Of a stretch of DNA of 64,000 nucleotides, positions 13,441 to 26,300 are shown one piece after another. Source of the DNA: Malus domestica (taxonomy: Eukaryota > Streptophyta > Magnoliopsida > Rosales > Rosaceae); the NCBI RefSeq assembly GCF_042453785.1, contig NC_091676.1, forward strand, positions 7,501 to 71,500, given 5' to 3'. Position 1 is the stretch's first letter, and every line of letters starts with the position of its first letter. The notes under the pieces were generated by a model that saw nothing but the letters and a program-made list of their open reading frames with translations, searched no databases and was not told the origin of the DNA. Position numbers and translations under genes: made by a program.

Positions 13441-13774
13441 CAAAACTACTTGATTTCTCTTGGAAATTATCTTTTTTTTTTTTAAGAAACATAGTCTTCA
13501 TCTATTTGTTTGATTAGTTAAATGACCATAAAGTTGTTTAATTTGGCTAATCCTTATGTAAGGGTGATCATTTAGACGTTGTAGAGTGGTCCAAATGAAT
13601 AGTTAAAGTTGTATTAACTTACTAATCGGTTAGCTTTTAATTTAAATGTCACACCCCAAGCCCGATGTCAGTAAAAATTCATAAATATGAAGCGCGAGTT
13701 AATTAAATAATTAAAAGCAAGCTAAAATAAGGTAAAATACATTTCTCTTATAAAAACAACTCATATTTCTTTAA

Positions 13775-13905
13775 ACAACAACAACAATCAAGTTTTATTC
13801 CACTAAGTGGGGTTGCATGTATGAATTCTAAAATGTCATTGTGCTCGGGTTTGCATTAAGTCTTCTGTTAGCTCAAAGTACTCCTATATTTTTACAACAT
13901 TCAAA
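13775..13905 (-). repeat. Second SINE-like copy related to 4626-4760
   Basis: Like the first copy it has an ACAACAACAACAA run followed closely by CCACTAAGTGGGGT on the plus strand, then diverged but alignable sequence (AAGTCTT, AAAGTACTC). It is nested in candidate LTR B and therefore inserted after it. I could not define its target duplication. Confidence 0.55.
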
Positions 13906-15424
13906 ACAAATAAATAGTTCTATTCTCACATCTAGCTCGATTTCATTACGCCTATCATCTTTATTGTCTAGTTTATAAACTTGCAAAACGATGGAGTGGT
14001 GAACTTTAACAACTCAATATACACATACCTGAAAAAAAATCAATATGGACATGAACATAAATTGACAAAACTAAATTAAGTGTCATGTAACACGCAATTA
14101 AATTATAACATGTTATCAATAATCAAGGATACAATGTGGACGTATTTGATCCTTTCATAATTTTTCTCACTTCTTGGCATAATCAGATAGTACGTGACGT
14201 TACAAACGTATGGGCACAAACGGAACGTAATTCGGAGTTATAATGAAGATTCTACGAGTCTTGGGACATCGTGCTTTTCTCGTAAATTTCAGACAATTTC
14301 CAGTCAGATTTTGAACTCAAAGAGGTAAAATCATGCTCTACTCTTTTCTAGCTTCATTTGGGTATTTGGATTGTAGAATTTGGGTGAAAAATGGGAAAGT
14401 TATAGCATTTTGAAAATTTTCCAAAAATCAACGAAATATGCAAAATTTGACGAGATTTGCAGCGGCGAACGACGTTGGAAACAAGACTGAAGGAGAAGAA
14501 GGGGAATATTTCATTAACCTCTGGAATATTCCATGACGCCATTAAGGTGCATATTGGCATCTTTCATTAGCTTTAGCAAGATATTTCATCCAAGAACAAA
14601 ATATTTCCACCAAGCCCAGGGCCGCGCATAGGGTGTGTGGCTTGCCGACGACAGCTTACGACGGTGCGTGGTGGCTACCTAGGGCCAAAAACCCAAAATG
14701 TCATTCTTAGCTAATTTTGATGCCCTAATTCCGTTTTTAGCATCCATTTAGTGAAATTCCAACGTTTTAGCCTAGTTTCGTAGTTGACCGCCACTTAAAT
14801 TTGCAAGGTGGAAATTCAACCGTCAGATTGTAATGAAGTTTAAGCGTGTTGTTCTAGAAACTTAATGAGACCTTTAGGAAGTTACAGATTGGAAATCCGA
14901 TGTGCTGATCTTTCGGATCAAGTTACGTGGTGTTGTTGACCCTATCGTTGACCATTGGTCAAGGGTTGACTTTTTGTCAACGTGTCCTGAATCCTTCTAG
15001 AATGTCTTATAGGATGTGTACGACCTAAAATTATGTGTTTTATAGCTAAAGTTCTTAGACGAGACTTGTGATTTGTTCTAGGAGATGATCATACGTGGAC
15101 TCCTATATATTTGTACTAGGAGTCGTAGCATGAACTCTGGGTGACTGACTTTAATATATGTGGTATCAGTGATTACCCTAAAAATCCTTATGATGGTATA
15201 CTTTGTGGATACGGCTTTTTTTTTTATAAAATTTGTTTTATTATTAAATTGTTACTTTTAAATTCTACCATCAATCTATTTTTATGAAATGTGATTTGAA
15301 ATGGATATTTGAAATGTTTGTCAAACGTTAGGGCTAGTAGAGGACCGTTAACCTATTATTATGGGTGTTGTCAAATAGAAATTGTCATGTCTTGCCTCGT
15401 TAAGCCTTTTCAAACTATGTTTTC

Positions 15425-15760
15425 TTGGATTCTGCTCGGTTCCGTAGAGTGGTCCAAAAGCAGGTTGCGCTGAGGTTCAGTTGAGTGGTTTGGTTCCCTG
15501 CTCTATATGGATTCCATTGAGTGGTCTGGATTCCATCTATCTGTCTTCATTTAGATTCCATTGAGTGGTCCAGAATCTCTCATACTTTGCCATTACATTG
15601 AGCGGTCTTGAATCGTATCCTGTTCGAATTCTCTCTTTGTATTTGGTTCCGTTTAGTGGTCCGGAAACCACTTTTTGTTGAATTTCATTGAGTGGTCCGA
15701 AATTGCATCCCTTGTCTTTGTTGGTTAGTTGATTCCTTGGAATTGGTCTAGAATGTGGAA
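15425..15760 (+). repeat. Degenerate minisatellite, unit around ATTCCATTGAGTGGTC
   Basis: At least seven copies of a GAGTGGTC-like core, each embedded in T-rich spacer of 35-60 bp, occur in direct orientation. Copies differ by substitutions and spacer length, so the array is old. It is inside candidate LTR B; such subrepeats are common in long Gypsy LTRs. Confidence 0.7.
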
Positions 15761-16598
15761 GCTTATAAGATGTAGGCTTAGGCCGAATTATGTCAATTTA
15801 TCCCTAGTTTTCAAAGCATTTATGAACGATATATTAAGAACCTTTGTGGTTTTATTTAGACAGGCCGATGGATGTATGTGTGACTCATTCGGGATTTTCA
15901 GTAGTTTATGATTTTATAAAGTATGATTTTATGAATACTGTTTATAAAGTGTGATCGATAGATTGGTTTTATGATTATCACATACGTCAGATTATTATTA
16001 CTCACACGAGCTTCGCAACGTATTTGGGTTGTTACTTTTCCTTGTACACCATTCCTATGGTGTAAGGGTGATTGTGCCAGTGACAAGTATTAGTTGATAC
16101 GAGGAACTTCTGGGTATCAGTTAGGGTTCAAAGAGCTTGGAATGCTTAGGTTACCCTGCTATATTTCCTTGTATTTATTTTGAGACTTTATTTTGGGAGT
16201 TTACAGGCATGTCTTGGCCTTATTGAGGGTTACTAACATTTTATTGTACAGTTGTTGTAATCATTGCGAATTTCAATTTCAGTATTCCATTAAAAATTTC
16301 GTTGTATTTCCTCACACCCCCTACAATCGACTATCATGCGTCGATCCTAGACGTATGTCGAGATCCAAACGTGACAATTCTTCCCTTATTTCCTCATTTT
16401 AAATGGTATTTCACTTTATCCACCCTCAAAATTATCCATCTCCACTTCTTTTATCAATCTTTTTTACGCTACCATTACCAAGATCTACCCACCAACAAGA
16501 AAATATAAACAAGAATAAGTATGTATTTTCAATTTCAATCCTTAATCTCATTGTTTCGGTATGTATTTCAATTTTTTTTTAATTGAATATGAGTTTTA

Positions 16599-18752
16599 TG
16601 TAACGACCCGTTCCCAATTATTAAGATTTTTATAATTTTAAAATGTGAAATTACGAAAATACACTTCGAGGCAAATACATTAACTTTTGTTAACCGCTTT
16701 GTCGTGTCACATAAGAACTGTTTTCTTGGCGTATCCTCATAGTACTCGTCGCTACGAACGTGTGAGTACAAATGGAATGTAATTTGGAACTATAACGAAT
16801 GAGTTATTAACGTTTAAAGTCGGGGGCATTTTAGTAAATTTAACATTCACTCTAGAAGGCTCTAGATTTTCTAGAGCAATCTGATTGGGCCACTTGGACG
16901 GTTGTGATGATGAGTGGAAGAAAGAAATGAGAGAGATGAACGGAAGACAGAAAAAGAAAATAAGAAGAGGGGAGAAGGCTCGACCAATCAAAAGAGGGGA
17001 AAGGAAAGAAAGTGACCAATTAGAAAAGAAAAAGGACGGGAAATGAGAGAAGAAAAAAATGGGAAAATCGGGTACCCACCGACCCGACCTGACGGCGGCA
17101 TGCAAACCCGATGCCATTCACTGCGTTTCACGACAAATCAAGGCAAATCTTCATCTAGAAACAACTCCCTAGCCTTCCATCTTCCATTTCCACCCAAAAT
17201 TAGAAGAAATTTGGTTGTAAATTTGTGAAGAACCGTCGGTTGGTGTGATGGGTTCGTGCGACGATTCCTCAAATCCTGAAGCTAACTCATTCAATTACCA
17301 CCACCAAAACACTCATCTAAAGGCCAGGAACAAAGCCCAAACAATTGTCGGGGCAGCGTAACACCGGAGGTGACGGATTGAAACCACCCATTTCTAGGGT
17401 TTACGACAAGTTCGAGGGAAATTGGCCTTAGTCACAGGTATGAAAGTTGTTCCTCTCATTGAGATCTTTATTCTTGTAAAATTTGGTAATTTTTGGAGTT
17501 GTTCGATTTTCCGGCGAATCGGACGGCCGGCTGCCACGTGTGGCGATGCGTGGGGGAGAAACCCGATGTCCCTCCTTAGGTTTTTCGACGTGCCGAATCT
17601 GAATCCACTGTCCGTTTTCCAAAATTAGAGTTTTACTAAATGGTCCCTAATTGTGTTTAGGCGCGTTGGCGGGAAGTGACGTCATCCTTACTAGTTCGAG
17701 CGGTTCTCGGGCAATAAAAATTGTGAGTGGACCCTTTCTTAAACTATATGTTTTATAACTATGAGTGGACCCTTTCCTAAACCCTAATTTATATTATGGA
17801 TCTATATTATGTCTTTATAGATTTCTATATTTATGGTTTAAGAGAAATTAAGAATTATTTAAATTATTTTTACGAAGGTTATTATTTATCGAACCTACAT
17901 TTCACTACAGGTGATGAATATACAAATTATATGGCTTTCGATCATGATTTATATATGGATTCATGAGATGACGCTTTGAGTTTTGATGAGCTCTGGTTAT
18001 GACATGAGATTTTGAGATATGTTTTTGGTACTTACCTAGTGGGTTATCATACAGCACATCCGCACACCACGGGTATAGATGTCTATGGCCATAGGACACA
18101 GATGATGGAGGAGTGAGATATGATATATTATATACCCTCAGCTTCACTGTCGAAAGCAATGTTAGACAGCTTCACTAGCCACGGCTAGTGTCGATGTAGA
18201 TGTATGTTAATTTATACAGCTTCACCTTCAGGTGATGGACAGGTTATTCAACTTCACCTTCGAGTGATGGACAGGTTATTCAGCTTCACATTTGAGTGAT
18301 GGACAAGTACTGCCTTCAGGCGACTATGATACCCCTAGTTGAGTACATCATCGATGAGATTCACGAATTTGCCTTCGGCAGCATTTTCAGCATTAATGAG
18401 CATGGTTTTACACGTACATGTTTTACAAATGTTTGACATGGAATGCTAGGGTTTTTATAAAACCTGCTATGTAGTATTATATATGTTTTTTCAAAACAGG
18501 GGGTTAGTATGTTCTAAAATAAACTAGTTTTCGTACTATTACTATTATTATAAATTATGGTCCACTTACCTTTTTTGTTTTTGCGCCCCCTCCAGAGTTA
18601 GGATCGAGGCACATGATCCCACGTCAGGACACTACGGCATAGGTATCCTCGAGTCTTCTTAGTGTAGGTATCATTCCCTTGTTCTTATCTTTTTATAGTA
18701 ATTCTTCCATATTACTCTTAGTTAGTTGTATGCTATGAACACGTATATCTTG
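16599..18752 (+). repeat. Probable LTR C of the same long-LTR class, end uncertain
   Basis: It starts TGTAACGACCCGTTCCC, the usual opening of long plant Gypsy LTRs, and shares wording with LTR B, such as the stretch reading GGAATGTAATTTGGA-like against GGAACGTAATTCGGA. A tandem repeat of about 35 bp with core AGCTTCACCTTC and GTGATGGACAGGTTATTC lies at about 18210-18310. The 3' end is not defined because it runs into another repeat near 18750. No coding domains are present. Confidence 0.45.
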
Positions 18753-20400
18753 TGTTGACTTCCTTATCTCTATCTCTTACATATTACCTTCGTTATGGAT
18801 AAAAACACTTAAAGACACCTGCAAAAGTAGGGACAAAAACACTTAAAAATACTTGCAAGAGTATAAGGTTGTCATAGTATAGCAGCTCAAGCAATGTCGT
18901 TTTCCACAGGGATTGAATAAATAATTTATGTTTAAAATAATTCTTGATTAACTATTTGAAAACGAAGTTCTAAAATATTAAAAACGAATTTTAAATTAAA
19001 ACAATTAAAGAAACTAGTAAAGTAAAGAAAACAAAAGAAAATAATTTTGAAAACCAAATTGTAAAAGCCTAGGGTTCCGCCGTCCCCTTAACAATCCTAC
19101 GTAGATTTACCAATTACTTATGAATTACCCATGCAACTTTGAAGGTTAGGTTTTCCTTATGCATATTCTACCTGTGGCATTCAAGCTATAATATATATTA
19201 AACATGCAATCCGTCTGTGGCATTCATATCAAATATAAACATGCATGACTCATTACGCTTTGTGAAAACTCTTTAAAAAACCATGCAACCCCTTAAGACG
19301 TGGCATTTGCCCTAGGTGAAATTACAACTATCAATCACAAGAAGCAATACTCAATTCCCCGGTGGCATTGTGACCGAATTGCATCCAATTATTTATCTAA
19401 ACATCCTAATGGTAGCTAAGCATTAAGATATAGAGACAGTTTAAAGTACAGTGATTAATAATTCAAAGCATGCATGCATAATATCATAAGCAATTAAATA
19501 AAGACTACATATTCACGCTAAGGGTCAAGGCATCGCCCTAGCAAACGAAAATTAGTTACGAACAACCATAAAACAAAATGAATCTTATTGAAATAGAAAA
19601 AGGATATAAAACACCTAGAAAATGAACTTCAAAAACCCTCTAGAAGAGTGTGTGCATTTTCTCCCCAATGTTGCGTGCGTCCCCCCCCCCCCCCCAACCT
19701 AATGGCTAAAAAGCCTTATTTATACTACTCTAATTAAAATCCTCCTAGTAAAAGGTCTTAGAATAAAACTAGGAAACATAATTTAATGATAAAACAGAAA
19801 ATAAAGGGTTTCTCATTTGAACTAGAATTCGGAGTTCTCAGAAAATTAGTCTTTTGACTGATCAAATCAACTCCGATTTGATCCCAAAAGGTCTCTTTTG
19901 AAAGCTGAAGACGTCCCCTACAAATCCTCAGAAGGAATCTTCCTCAAAATATGTCATATTGACCTCCAAACTACTCAAAATATCCATAAATGTCAATCTG
20001 GGAAAGCTGCGCTCTGGGCCTTTATTTCATCGCCACGGTCCAACGGCTTGGTAAAAAAATCTGAAATTTTGATACAATCATCTTGAAAGGCACACGAACA
20101 TCCTCCAATTGGAATCACTCCAAAATTCATCCGTTTGATCATTTTTTGCTCCAGAAGAAGTCGAATGTCCTACATTGGAAATATACAACAAAGTATCAAA
20201 ATTATACCAAAATAACCAATAAATTAATACTAAGATTAGGGTAAAATATATGGTATAATATTGACTCATCAGTTGACTTCCCTATCTCTATCTCTTTACA
20301 TATTACCCCCGCTAGGTGACCAGAGCAACCTTGTGAATGTCACAACCTTAACACTTTACGTTGTTATAAAGTTAATTTGATTTTGTGCCTTGACAATGTG
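18753..20400 (+). repeat. Relic Tat-like LTR end split by a 1.5-kb unclassified insertion
   Basis: The segment TTGACTTCCYTATCTCTATCTC followed by TTACATATTACC is found at about 18753-18793 and again at about 20271-20315. After the second copy the sequence (GTGACC, GAGCAACC, GAATGTCACAA, GATTTTGTGC) parallels the last 100 bp of the Tat LTR at 52457-52556. Between the copies lies AT-rich, non-coding sequence that opens with a duplicated AAAAACACTTAAA motif and contains TTTTCCACAGGGATTGAAT, and includes a 16-base C run at 19681. The insertion and its class are inferred. Confidence 0.4.
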
Positions 20401-21612
20401 TCATAGAGAGGTATTTGACTTTAATGGTAACAGACTATCACTACCACCAACTAGTGAAACTTCCAAGAAGATGAAATCAGTTGAAATCTTAACTAATTTT
20501 CATGCAGACCCGAGACTTCGACCTCTAATGCCAATAGTTAAGTGATAGTTTGCTTGTTTACATTGAGAAATATGTTTTTTTTTTCTTATGTTGATAATGA
20601 AATCATAATGCGATGTTTTCCCATGATAAACATTGTGGGCAATTGTAATTTGAAAGTTGTAACGTTGTTTCCTTTATGAATGATATTACTGTCATTTAGT
20701 TTTAAAGTGTCTTTGTATAATCATTTGTAAGCTTTAATATTTTAATATTTTGCCCATCCAAGACTAAATTTATGGATCCACCCCTAGGCGTCGAGATGCT
20801 GCATAGTTGAATAAGGGGGTCAACGAATACTTGCAGCAGTGAAGAGCATGGGCGTGGAGGTGGAGAATGGCTGGTGGTAAGAGATGCAGAATACAAGGTG
20901 GCTAGAGGAGAGTAGCCCAAAAAAAAAAACAATGTAAAAAATGTAGTCTCAAACCAAACTAAAAAACTTTCAACCAATATACCAACTTTAGCTGCAGAAG
21001 CTGGAAAAAAACATAAATCGAGTCGGGTAAGCTATTGGATTGGATATGATGGAGGTATTATTATAATCTCTCAAATGTGATGGTGTTTTGTAAAAACTCA
21101 ATAATTTTAATGAGGTGTTAGTGTAATTAACTAAATTGACCCACGTGATTGATAGTTTGATGTGCATATAATCAAAAACAACTTTTACAAACCATACAAC
21201 ACAATAAAGGAAGCTGAGCAATTTCAACTAGAATTTCTTGCTAGGTTTGGTCTGTGGGTTGAAGGCGGATGTGATGACTCGAATAATGAGAGTGGTTTGA
21301 GGGGTGGCCGGTGGCTAGCGTGGTCTCTGGTAGTTGGAAGGGTTGATATGCATACTTGAGAGAGAAGCGTTTTTGGTAAATTGCAGATTGACCATAAATG
21401 AAGAGCTTTTTTGCAATTACTCAATAGTTGTGGTTACATCAGATTGGTCTTGACAGAAGGGTCCACTTTTGGCCAAATCCCAAGAATTTTGGTGTGGGGC
21501 ATATGGGGTTTGGAGATTGAGTTGAGAGATAGCCCTAAGAAAATAAAGACTGGGTGTGCGTTCACTGAGAGGGATTTATTAGATAAGGGAAAGATAGACG
21601 GACACAGGAGCG
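20401..21612 (+). promoter_or_regulatory. Intergenic DNA including the FTRA promoter and leader
   Basis: No gene is recognised before 21613. Short frames at 20702-20977 and 21162-21803 lack domains, and one of the latter is an out-of-frame reading through FTRA itself. The final 200 bp, with purine-rich leader sequence, presumably contains the FTRA transcription start. No convincing TATA box could be assigned. Confidence 0.4.
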
Positions 21613-22119
21613 ATGGGTATAGCAACAGTGGCAGCAGCCGCCGCCTCTTCATCCCTGAATTCATCCCTAAGGGCAGCAGCAGATGCGGGACAGCTGAAAT
21701 CGTTCTCGTTCTCTTTCCCTTCTTGTTGGGCAGTTTCATTTCCACATCACAAACTCACTCCCACCGCTCTCACCCACTGCCCGTGGAGGAGGAAATTAAG
21801 TAGAAGGGTTATTTGCGAGGTTGCTGCCGCCGATGTCTCTCCATCAACATCATCAGATGAACCCGCCGCCGCCGCCTCCTCCAAAATAGGAGCTAGGGTT
21901 AGGGTGAAGGTGCCTCTGAAGGTGTACCACGTGCCCAGAGTTCCGGAGGTGGACATTACTGGCATGGAAGGTGAGCTCAAGCAGTACGTTGGGCTGTGGA
22001 AGGGCAAGCGGATTTCAGCCAATCTCCCTTATAAGGTGCAGTTCGTCGTCGATGTTCAAGGCCGTGGCGCAGTTAAGTTCTTCGCCCATCTCAAGGAGGA
22101 TGAGTTCGAATATCTTTGA
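21613..22119 (+). CDS. FTRA: Ferredoxin-thioredoxin reductase, variable chain, chloroplast
   Basis: This is the variable (A) subunit of the heterodimeric ferredoxin-thioredoxin reductase. It supports the catalytic Fe-S subunit, which passes electrons from photosystem I-reduced ferredoxin to thioredoxins in the stroma. The gene is intronless, with 168 codons plus a TGA stop. Residues 1 to about 68 are rich in Ala, Ser and basic residues with few acidic ones, as expected for a transit peptide, ending near RRVICEVAAA. The mature core from about residue 92 (ARVRVKVPLKVYHVP) is the SH3-like FTR alpha fold. It carries family hallmarks: MEGELKQYVGLWKGKRISANLPYKV-type sequence around residues 118-142 and the C-terminal VKFFAHLKEDEFEYL. 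Length and termini match the plant family. It is the only host gene on the plus strand in the window. Confidence 0.95.
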   Translation: MGIATVAAAAASSSLNSSLRAAADAGQLKSFSFSFPSCWAVSFPHHKLTPTALTHCPWRRKLSRRVICEVAAADVSPSTSSDEPAAAASSKIGARVRVKVPLKVYHVPRVPEVDITGMEGELKQYVGLWKGKRISANLPYKVQFVVDVQGRGAVKFFAHLKEDEFEYL

Positions 22120-23374
22120 TCAATTTCGGTTAGTTCGATCCATATATATCAATCTCTCTCTCACCTCACACATTATATATCAAATAAAAATTATAAAAGA
22201 TGTTGGTTCATCTGGCTTCAAATAAACTGCAACTGCACTTGATTGTATGTATTTAATCACATTTACATGGATCAATCTAATATTATTATTTCTCTTGAGC
22301 ATTGAGCAATATGCAGTAGGGTTTTCTAGTTGGTTAGCCTGCCTAACCTCCTGCTAGATAGAGTCGCACAGCTTCTGACAAAGGTTTGCTGCGAATGAAA
22401 TAATACAACAACAAATCTCGAAACAAATTGTTTTGCCTCCTTGTTTTCATAGGCACAGAGACTATTATTGTTCTTCAATCGTTTGCCTTAGATTTCGTAA
22501 TAGAATGAACTAATGATTGCTAAGGTGGAGAACACTCCAGTTTGGTTCAAGCTTAGGTGGGGAAACAACTTCATTTGGAAAAACCAATCCAATTGGAAAA
22601 ACAACTCCTATTGGGAAACCCACTAAATCCTATCTATAATTCCTAATAGATCTACAACTCATCATGGGCTCGAAAAACCCAACACCACGGTGCCGTCGAC
22701 TGCAGTCGGAATGATTAGTTCAACCAAATGGGCCAAATGATTTTAATTGGTTTTTTTTTTTTTTACTTGTAACAAATTTTATATCTATATCAATAAAAAT
22801 GTAAGATTCCTAGGTGACACAGTATTTAACTGTCAAATTGGCAGATTGATTAACAGATATATGAGACTAACTAAAACACAAGTTTGTGTATGACATTGCA
22901 ATCTTCTAAAGATGAGGTATAAGACTGTCATTGCACCCAAACTTGAAGGTGCGAAATATAATATACCCTTAAATAGTTGCGGCCAAAGGATACAATTTGA
23001 TGCTCAGATTAACGGAAAAAACAAAGAAGATACAATTTGATGCTACCATGTTGGGTTAATAGTGAAACGGAGTGGAGCAGTGATCTCTTTCGCTGAGCAG
23101 AAATGGATTGGAAGTTCCCAAAACTGTGCAAACAGGACGTAGAGCGACATGTCGACAATTAGCCTCTCGTTTTAGCGAATAGTATAGAATTAGCTTGTAG
23201 TTAATATCTCCACTTAGCATTAATGTACAACCAGGGACTGCCCGAGTCGGCCAGGCCACACAACACACAGCATTGAACCATCATGGCGGTGTTGCAAGAA
23301 GAGATGAGGGGTTCATTACTCCAAAATGCACAAACTCCCTCCAAACTGCACTTTCACTATGCACACATTTTCCG
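22120..23374. other. Intergenic between convergent FTRA and KTN80
   Basis: The two genes converge here, so this interval holds both 3' UTRs. The FTRA 3' UTR probably ends within the first few hundred bases. I see T-runs at 22748-22763, no open frame with domain content and no element termini. Confidence 0.5.
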
Positions 23375-26300
23375 TCATGAAACTTCCTGAAGAGCTAAAT
23401 TCAACTCCTGTGCAGCCTTTGCAATTGATCCTCCTCTTCTATGGGTAAAAATGAATGAACAAAAGGATATTGGCATCTCCGGCATAATTAATTAAAATGA
23501 GAAGAAAAAAAAAACCCTGATTGAAGTAAACTAAAGAAAAAAAGGCACCTGGTTAGAGCCGGCAAACAGCATTTGACCTTTTCAAGCTCCACAAAACAGA
23601 CGTTGCAACGCTCCAGCCTAGGGTAACCATTTCAAAATACATAGCCACCTCAAATCTGATCGTGCTTAAATCTAAGATACAAGGTAAAGAAAAATGTATA
23701 TCAGAACAATAAAAAGCATACCTTTTCTCGGCTTCAATATCAACGCCAACAGATGACGAGGCAGATATTGCTGAATAGATCACAGAACCAAACACTCTAA
23801 CCAGCTTGAGCAGCATTTCCAAAGAAATGCCTAAATGCCTGAATAAAGATCAGGCCCGTCAAATAATGAGCATCGAACAGATGAAAGATCCCAATCACAA
23901 AACCTAGTAAGGACGTTGCTATTTTATTTGCTAATCAGGAATGTTATTTTTGCATATCAAATTCTGCTTGACTACTACAAGGGGTGTGTCATTCTACCAC
24001 GAAGCAACCGGACCCAGGGTCATAAAATATACTTCACCGAGGTAACATCCATCCTTCACCGGGAAATTGCTATTGGAGGCCACTCTTTCACAGCCACCAA
24101 CACCCTACCCCACCTTTTTTTTCTTGATTTCCTAACAATTGTTCTCGTTAGTGAAATTTTATGGGCAACAAATGGCATGTCACACATTTCATTCATATCC
24201 AACCTGTGAATATGGTGCCCATAGTGCACCAGAAATCCACATGTCGTTCCGTATCAAGGAAAAACAAAGATAATGTGGTGGCAAAGCATCACTCCTAAAA
24301 GAAATGATTGAAAATATATCACTTCAAAAGCACAAAGCATATTAAGTTGAAAGAAATATGAGACTGGTTTCCCATAGAGAACTTGCAACAGCTTTTCCAA
24401 TTTCAAACCCAAAAGTGCGGCATGCTCAGAAATCCACAGCAAATTATAACTAAACAAATGAATGGATGATGCTTCCGTGTATGCATTGCGTTGAGAAAAT
24501 ATTGGGGGAGCAGAGGACATCTATGATATAGTGAGCCTCCTTATGCGATAGAACAATAGAAAAAGACAACAGGCAAATTTTATTCTTTTAAGATGGCTCA
24601 GATTATATGAACAGTTACTTTCTAGAACTAAAACTCAAAATGAATAAACAAAGAAGTAAAGTGTCTAGAAGCTGTTTAAAAGGAAGATACTGCTAAAACT
24701 TCTTACCTATCCATGTTACTTTCTAGAAGGCCAGTGAGGAGTGGCAGAAGGCAAGTGCATATATCCAGTGTGACAATATCAAATTTTTCTGTCATAATGC
24801 TGACTACATCCGCAATGACCTGGATTAAAAGCAAAAACATTACACATAAACTGTAGTTCTATAAAATAACTAAAAGGGATGATTGCTCCATGTTCAATAG
24901 TATCTAGAAACTGAGGGCTCAAGAAAAACTAAATTAAGACAGTACCACAGGATATACTTACAGCATGATCAGCCATCTTCTCCATTGCACCAAGGACCCC
25001 CTTAACATCATTCCTTTCCCAATATCTATAGACTAACTGCAAAGACCAACAACATTCATCAATTATTGGCTGATAGTTAAAAGTATTCTGCCTGAAAATT
25101 GTCTTATTATTGTAACTGAGCAACGATTGGCAGTTCCTCATTGCAGGCTTGCAGCTCAGCTGTTCTTATATAACTTCCTACTTGGAACCTATCCCAAACC
25201 CTGGGCCCCTATCTATCCCCAACCTTATCTGCTATTCCAAACACTGCTAGCACAAACAAAACCAAAACAAAACACAACAAAAAAAGCTCAAGAAATTCTA
25301 TAGAAGACAAATGGGATGCAATGAATTATTGAAAGATAGTCGACCTAAGCATTATTGGCAATCCCAATTAACAAGCATTGAGCTCCCATCAACTTAACGA
25401 TGCCCGAAATTCATGTAAAGGAAGAAAAGATGCATATAGAACATAATAGCACCACATAAAAACTTAAAAATAGTCCAAAAACCAATAAATATAACCTGTA
25501 ATTTGGTAACACGAGATTGCATGGAGCCAACAAACTGATCGTGTTTTTCCAGGAGATCTGCAATAGCATCCTCATCACTAGCAGACACTGTTTCTTTTTC
25601 AGTAGATGTAGGATAACCTCGCTGCTTAAACTTCAAACCAAAAGAAGATGGTATAGGTTACAATTTTTGCCCACCCAAATGAAACACCATCCAGTAGTTA
25701 ACATGAGAAAATAATAAATCTTATACAGTTCCATGGTCTCTACTACAGTGATCTATCCATTGTTCCAGTCAGTCCTCGTATCATGATATTACGGGGAAAG
25801 AAAAGTACATTGAGAATTGGGCACAATTTGCAATTAAGTGTAACTCATGGTTAAAAACTTGAATGCCATTCTTTTAAAAAATGACAGTATTCCCATGTCA
25901 TTTTCTTAAGTGCAATTTGTGATGTGTATCAAGAAAGAAACATGGCACAAAAAGGCAGAACAAAGATGTGGCCATACCGCATTTAAAGGGATAATATTTG
26001 GTGCAGAAGCTGTTCCCAGGGTACCATTGGAAGTAGGTCCCTCGTAGTTAGAATATCTATCTCTTTTCTCCCAATTTACAGCAATTGAGCGCAATCTCCC
26101 TAGATATACCATATAGAGCTTGGGTCATACTTCACTAGACTAGTCATATATATGACACACAAGCAAAAAACATATACCTCCTCTTTGACCTTCAGCAGAA
26201 AATGCTTCTCTGCTCACCTTGTGCCCTGGAGCCTCATCTTAATAACAAAAAAACAAACAAAGGTGAAAAAAGAAATAGTAGCTTAAGGTTTGACAATATG

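Larger units (their letters stand above)
13647..16376 (+). repeat. Candidate solo LTR B with internal minisatellite
   Basis: It begins TGTCACACCCCAAG and ends CAAACGTGACA, so the ends are inverted TGTCAC/GTGACA. It is 2730 bp with no coding domains. Between about 15425 and 15760 a degenerate unit of roughly 45-60 bp recurs, centred on CCATTGAGTGGTC. A SINE-like copy sits inside at about 13775-13905. No 5-bp target duplication is obvious (TTAAA against ATTCT), so the assignment rests on the termini, length and minisatellite. It resembles LTR A and C in style but not base for base. Confidence 0.5.

Noticed and set aside
21411..21803. Overlapping plus frame of 130 codons before and across FTRA
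   Set aside because: It has no domain and overlaps the FTRA transit-peptide region in another frame.
25906..26112. Minus frame read as a free-standing small ORF
   Set aside because: It is one exon of KTN80 plus intron sequence.
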